This document shows, piece after piece, positions 14,712-14,773 of a stretch of 14,773 bases of DNA. Position 1 is the first letter of the stretch; each line of letters starts with the position of its first letter. A program made the translations under genes and the position numbers. The stretch comes from Elioraea sp964533585 (GTDB lineage: Bacteria; Pseudomonadota; Alphaproteobacteria; Acetobacterales; Acetobacteraceae). The notes beneath the pieces were generated by a model that made no database searches, was not told the origin of the DNA, and saw only the letters and a program-made list of their open reading frames with translations. The stretch is from assembly GCA_964533585.1 (NCBI GenBank), contig CAZHMM010000094.1, positions 1 to 14,773 on the forward strand, written 5' to 3'.

Positions 14712-14773
14712 ATGACCACGCTCTGGGCCGCAATGCTCTCCGCCTGGCTGGCGGCGGGCCAGGCCGCGCCGCC
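14712..14773 (+). CDS. start of an exported protein, truncated by the window end
   Basis: Only about 20 codons are visible: MTTLWAAMLSAWLAAGQAAP. This looks like a signal peptide with an AxA-type cleavage region near GQAAP, so the product is probably exported. The ATG at 14712 has an AGGG Shine-Dalgarno at 14701-14704; an in-frame ATG at 14697 would add five residues. It is divergent from the acylase-family gene across about 140 bases. The function is unknown and the call depends on the frame continuing beyond the window. Confidence 0.5.
   Translation, partial: MTTLWAAMLSAWLAAGQAAP

Noticed and set aside
1..14773. CRISPR arrays, tRNA/rRNA genes, insertion sequences, toxin-antitoxin or defence genes
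   Set aside because: Looked for on both strands; no regularly spaced repeats, transposase or integrase motifs, or RNA-gene sequences were seen.

Overview
The window is very GC-rich (roughly 70% by eye), densely packed bacterial chromosome. I see no rRNA, tRNA, CRISPR array, insertion sequence or phage gene. ParC, the Bpt-type N-end-rule transferase, the FtrA-like regulator and the PEP-CTERM tail suggest an alphaproteobacterium, most plausibly Rhodospirillales/Acetobacteraceae. This is inference from protein character; no marker gene settles it.

Layout. Left edge (2-650, plus): the last codons of a PEP-CTERM surface protein, then a small SnoaL/NTF2-fold protein. 705-1499 (minus): an exported CHAP-domain protein, convergent with the SnoaL gene. 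1500-1747: a gap with an AT-rich patch carrying short tandem repeats and a very strong intrinsic terminator. 1748-4763 (minus): an MFS exporter, a Gfo/Idh/MocA oxidoreductase whose ATG directly abuts the MFS stop, a small exported four-cysteine protein, and a RidA-family protein with its own likely promoter and terminator. 4764-5133: a divergent intergenic region. 5134-6777 (plus): a sodium-type BCCT betaine/choline-class transporter.

6784-8217: a rhodanese-like gene (minus) and a divergent FtrA-like GATase1/AraC regulator (plus) share a 72-base region with two inverted repeats. 8273-11374 (plus): complete topoisomerase IV subunit A (parC), then a two-module VOC/extradiol-dioxygenase-like protein with a shortened final module. 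11378-14571 (minus): Bpt transferase, preceded by a membrane-anchored penicillin-acylase-family Ntn hydrolase. From 14712 (plus): the signal-peptide start of a gene that runs off the window.

How the genes work together. Most neighbours have no clear shared pathway. The two units with real linkage are the MFS/Gfo-Idh/small-Cys-protein unit (translational coupling at the first junction) and the rhodanese/FtrA divergent pair. I do not see a convincing new defence, mobile or biosynthetic system; the candidates worth checking are modest and are listed as findings.
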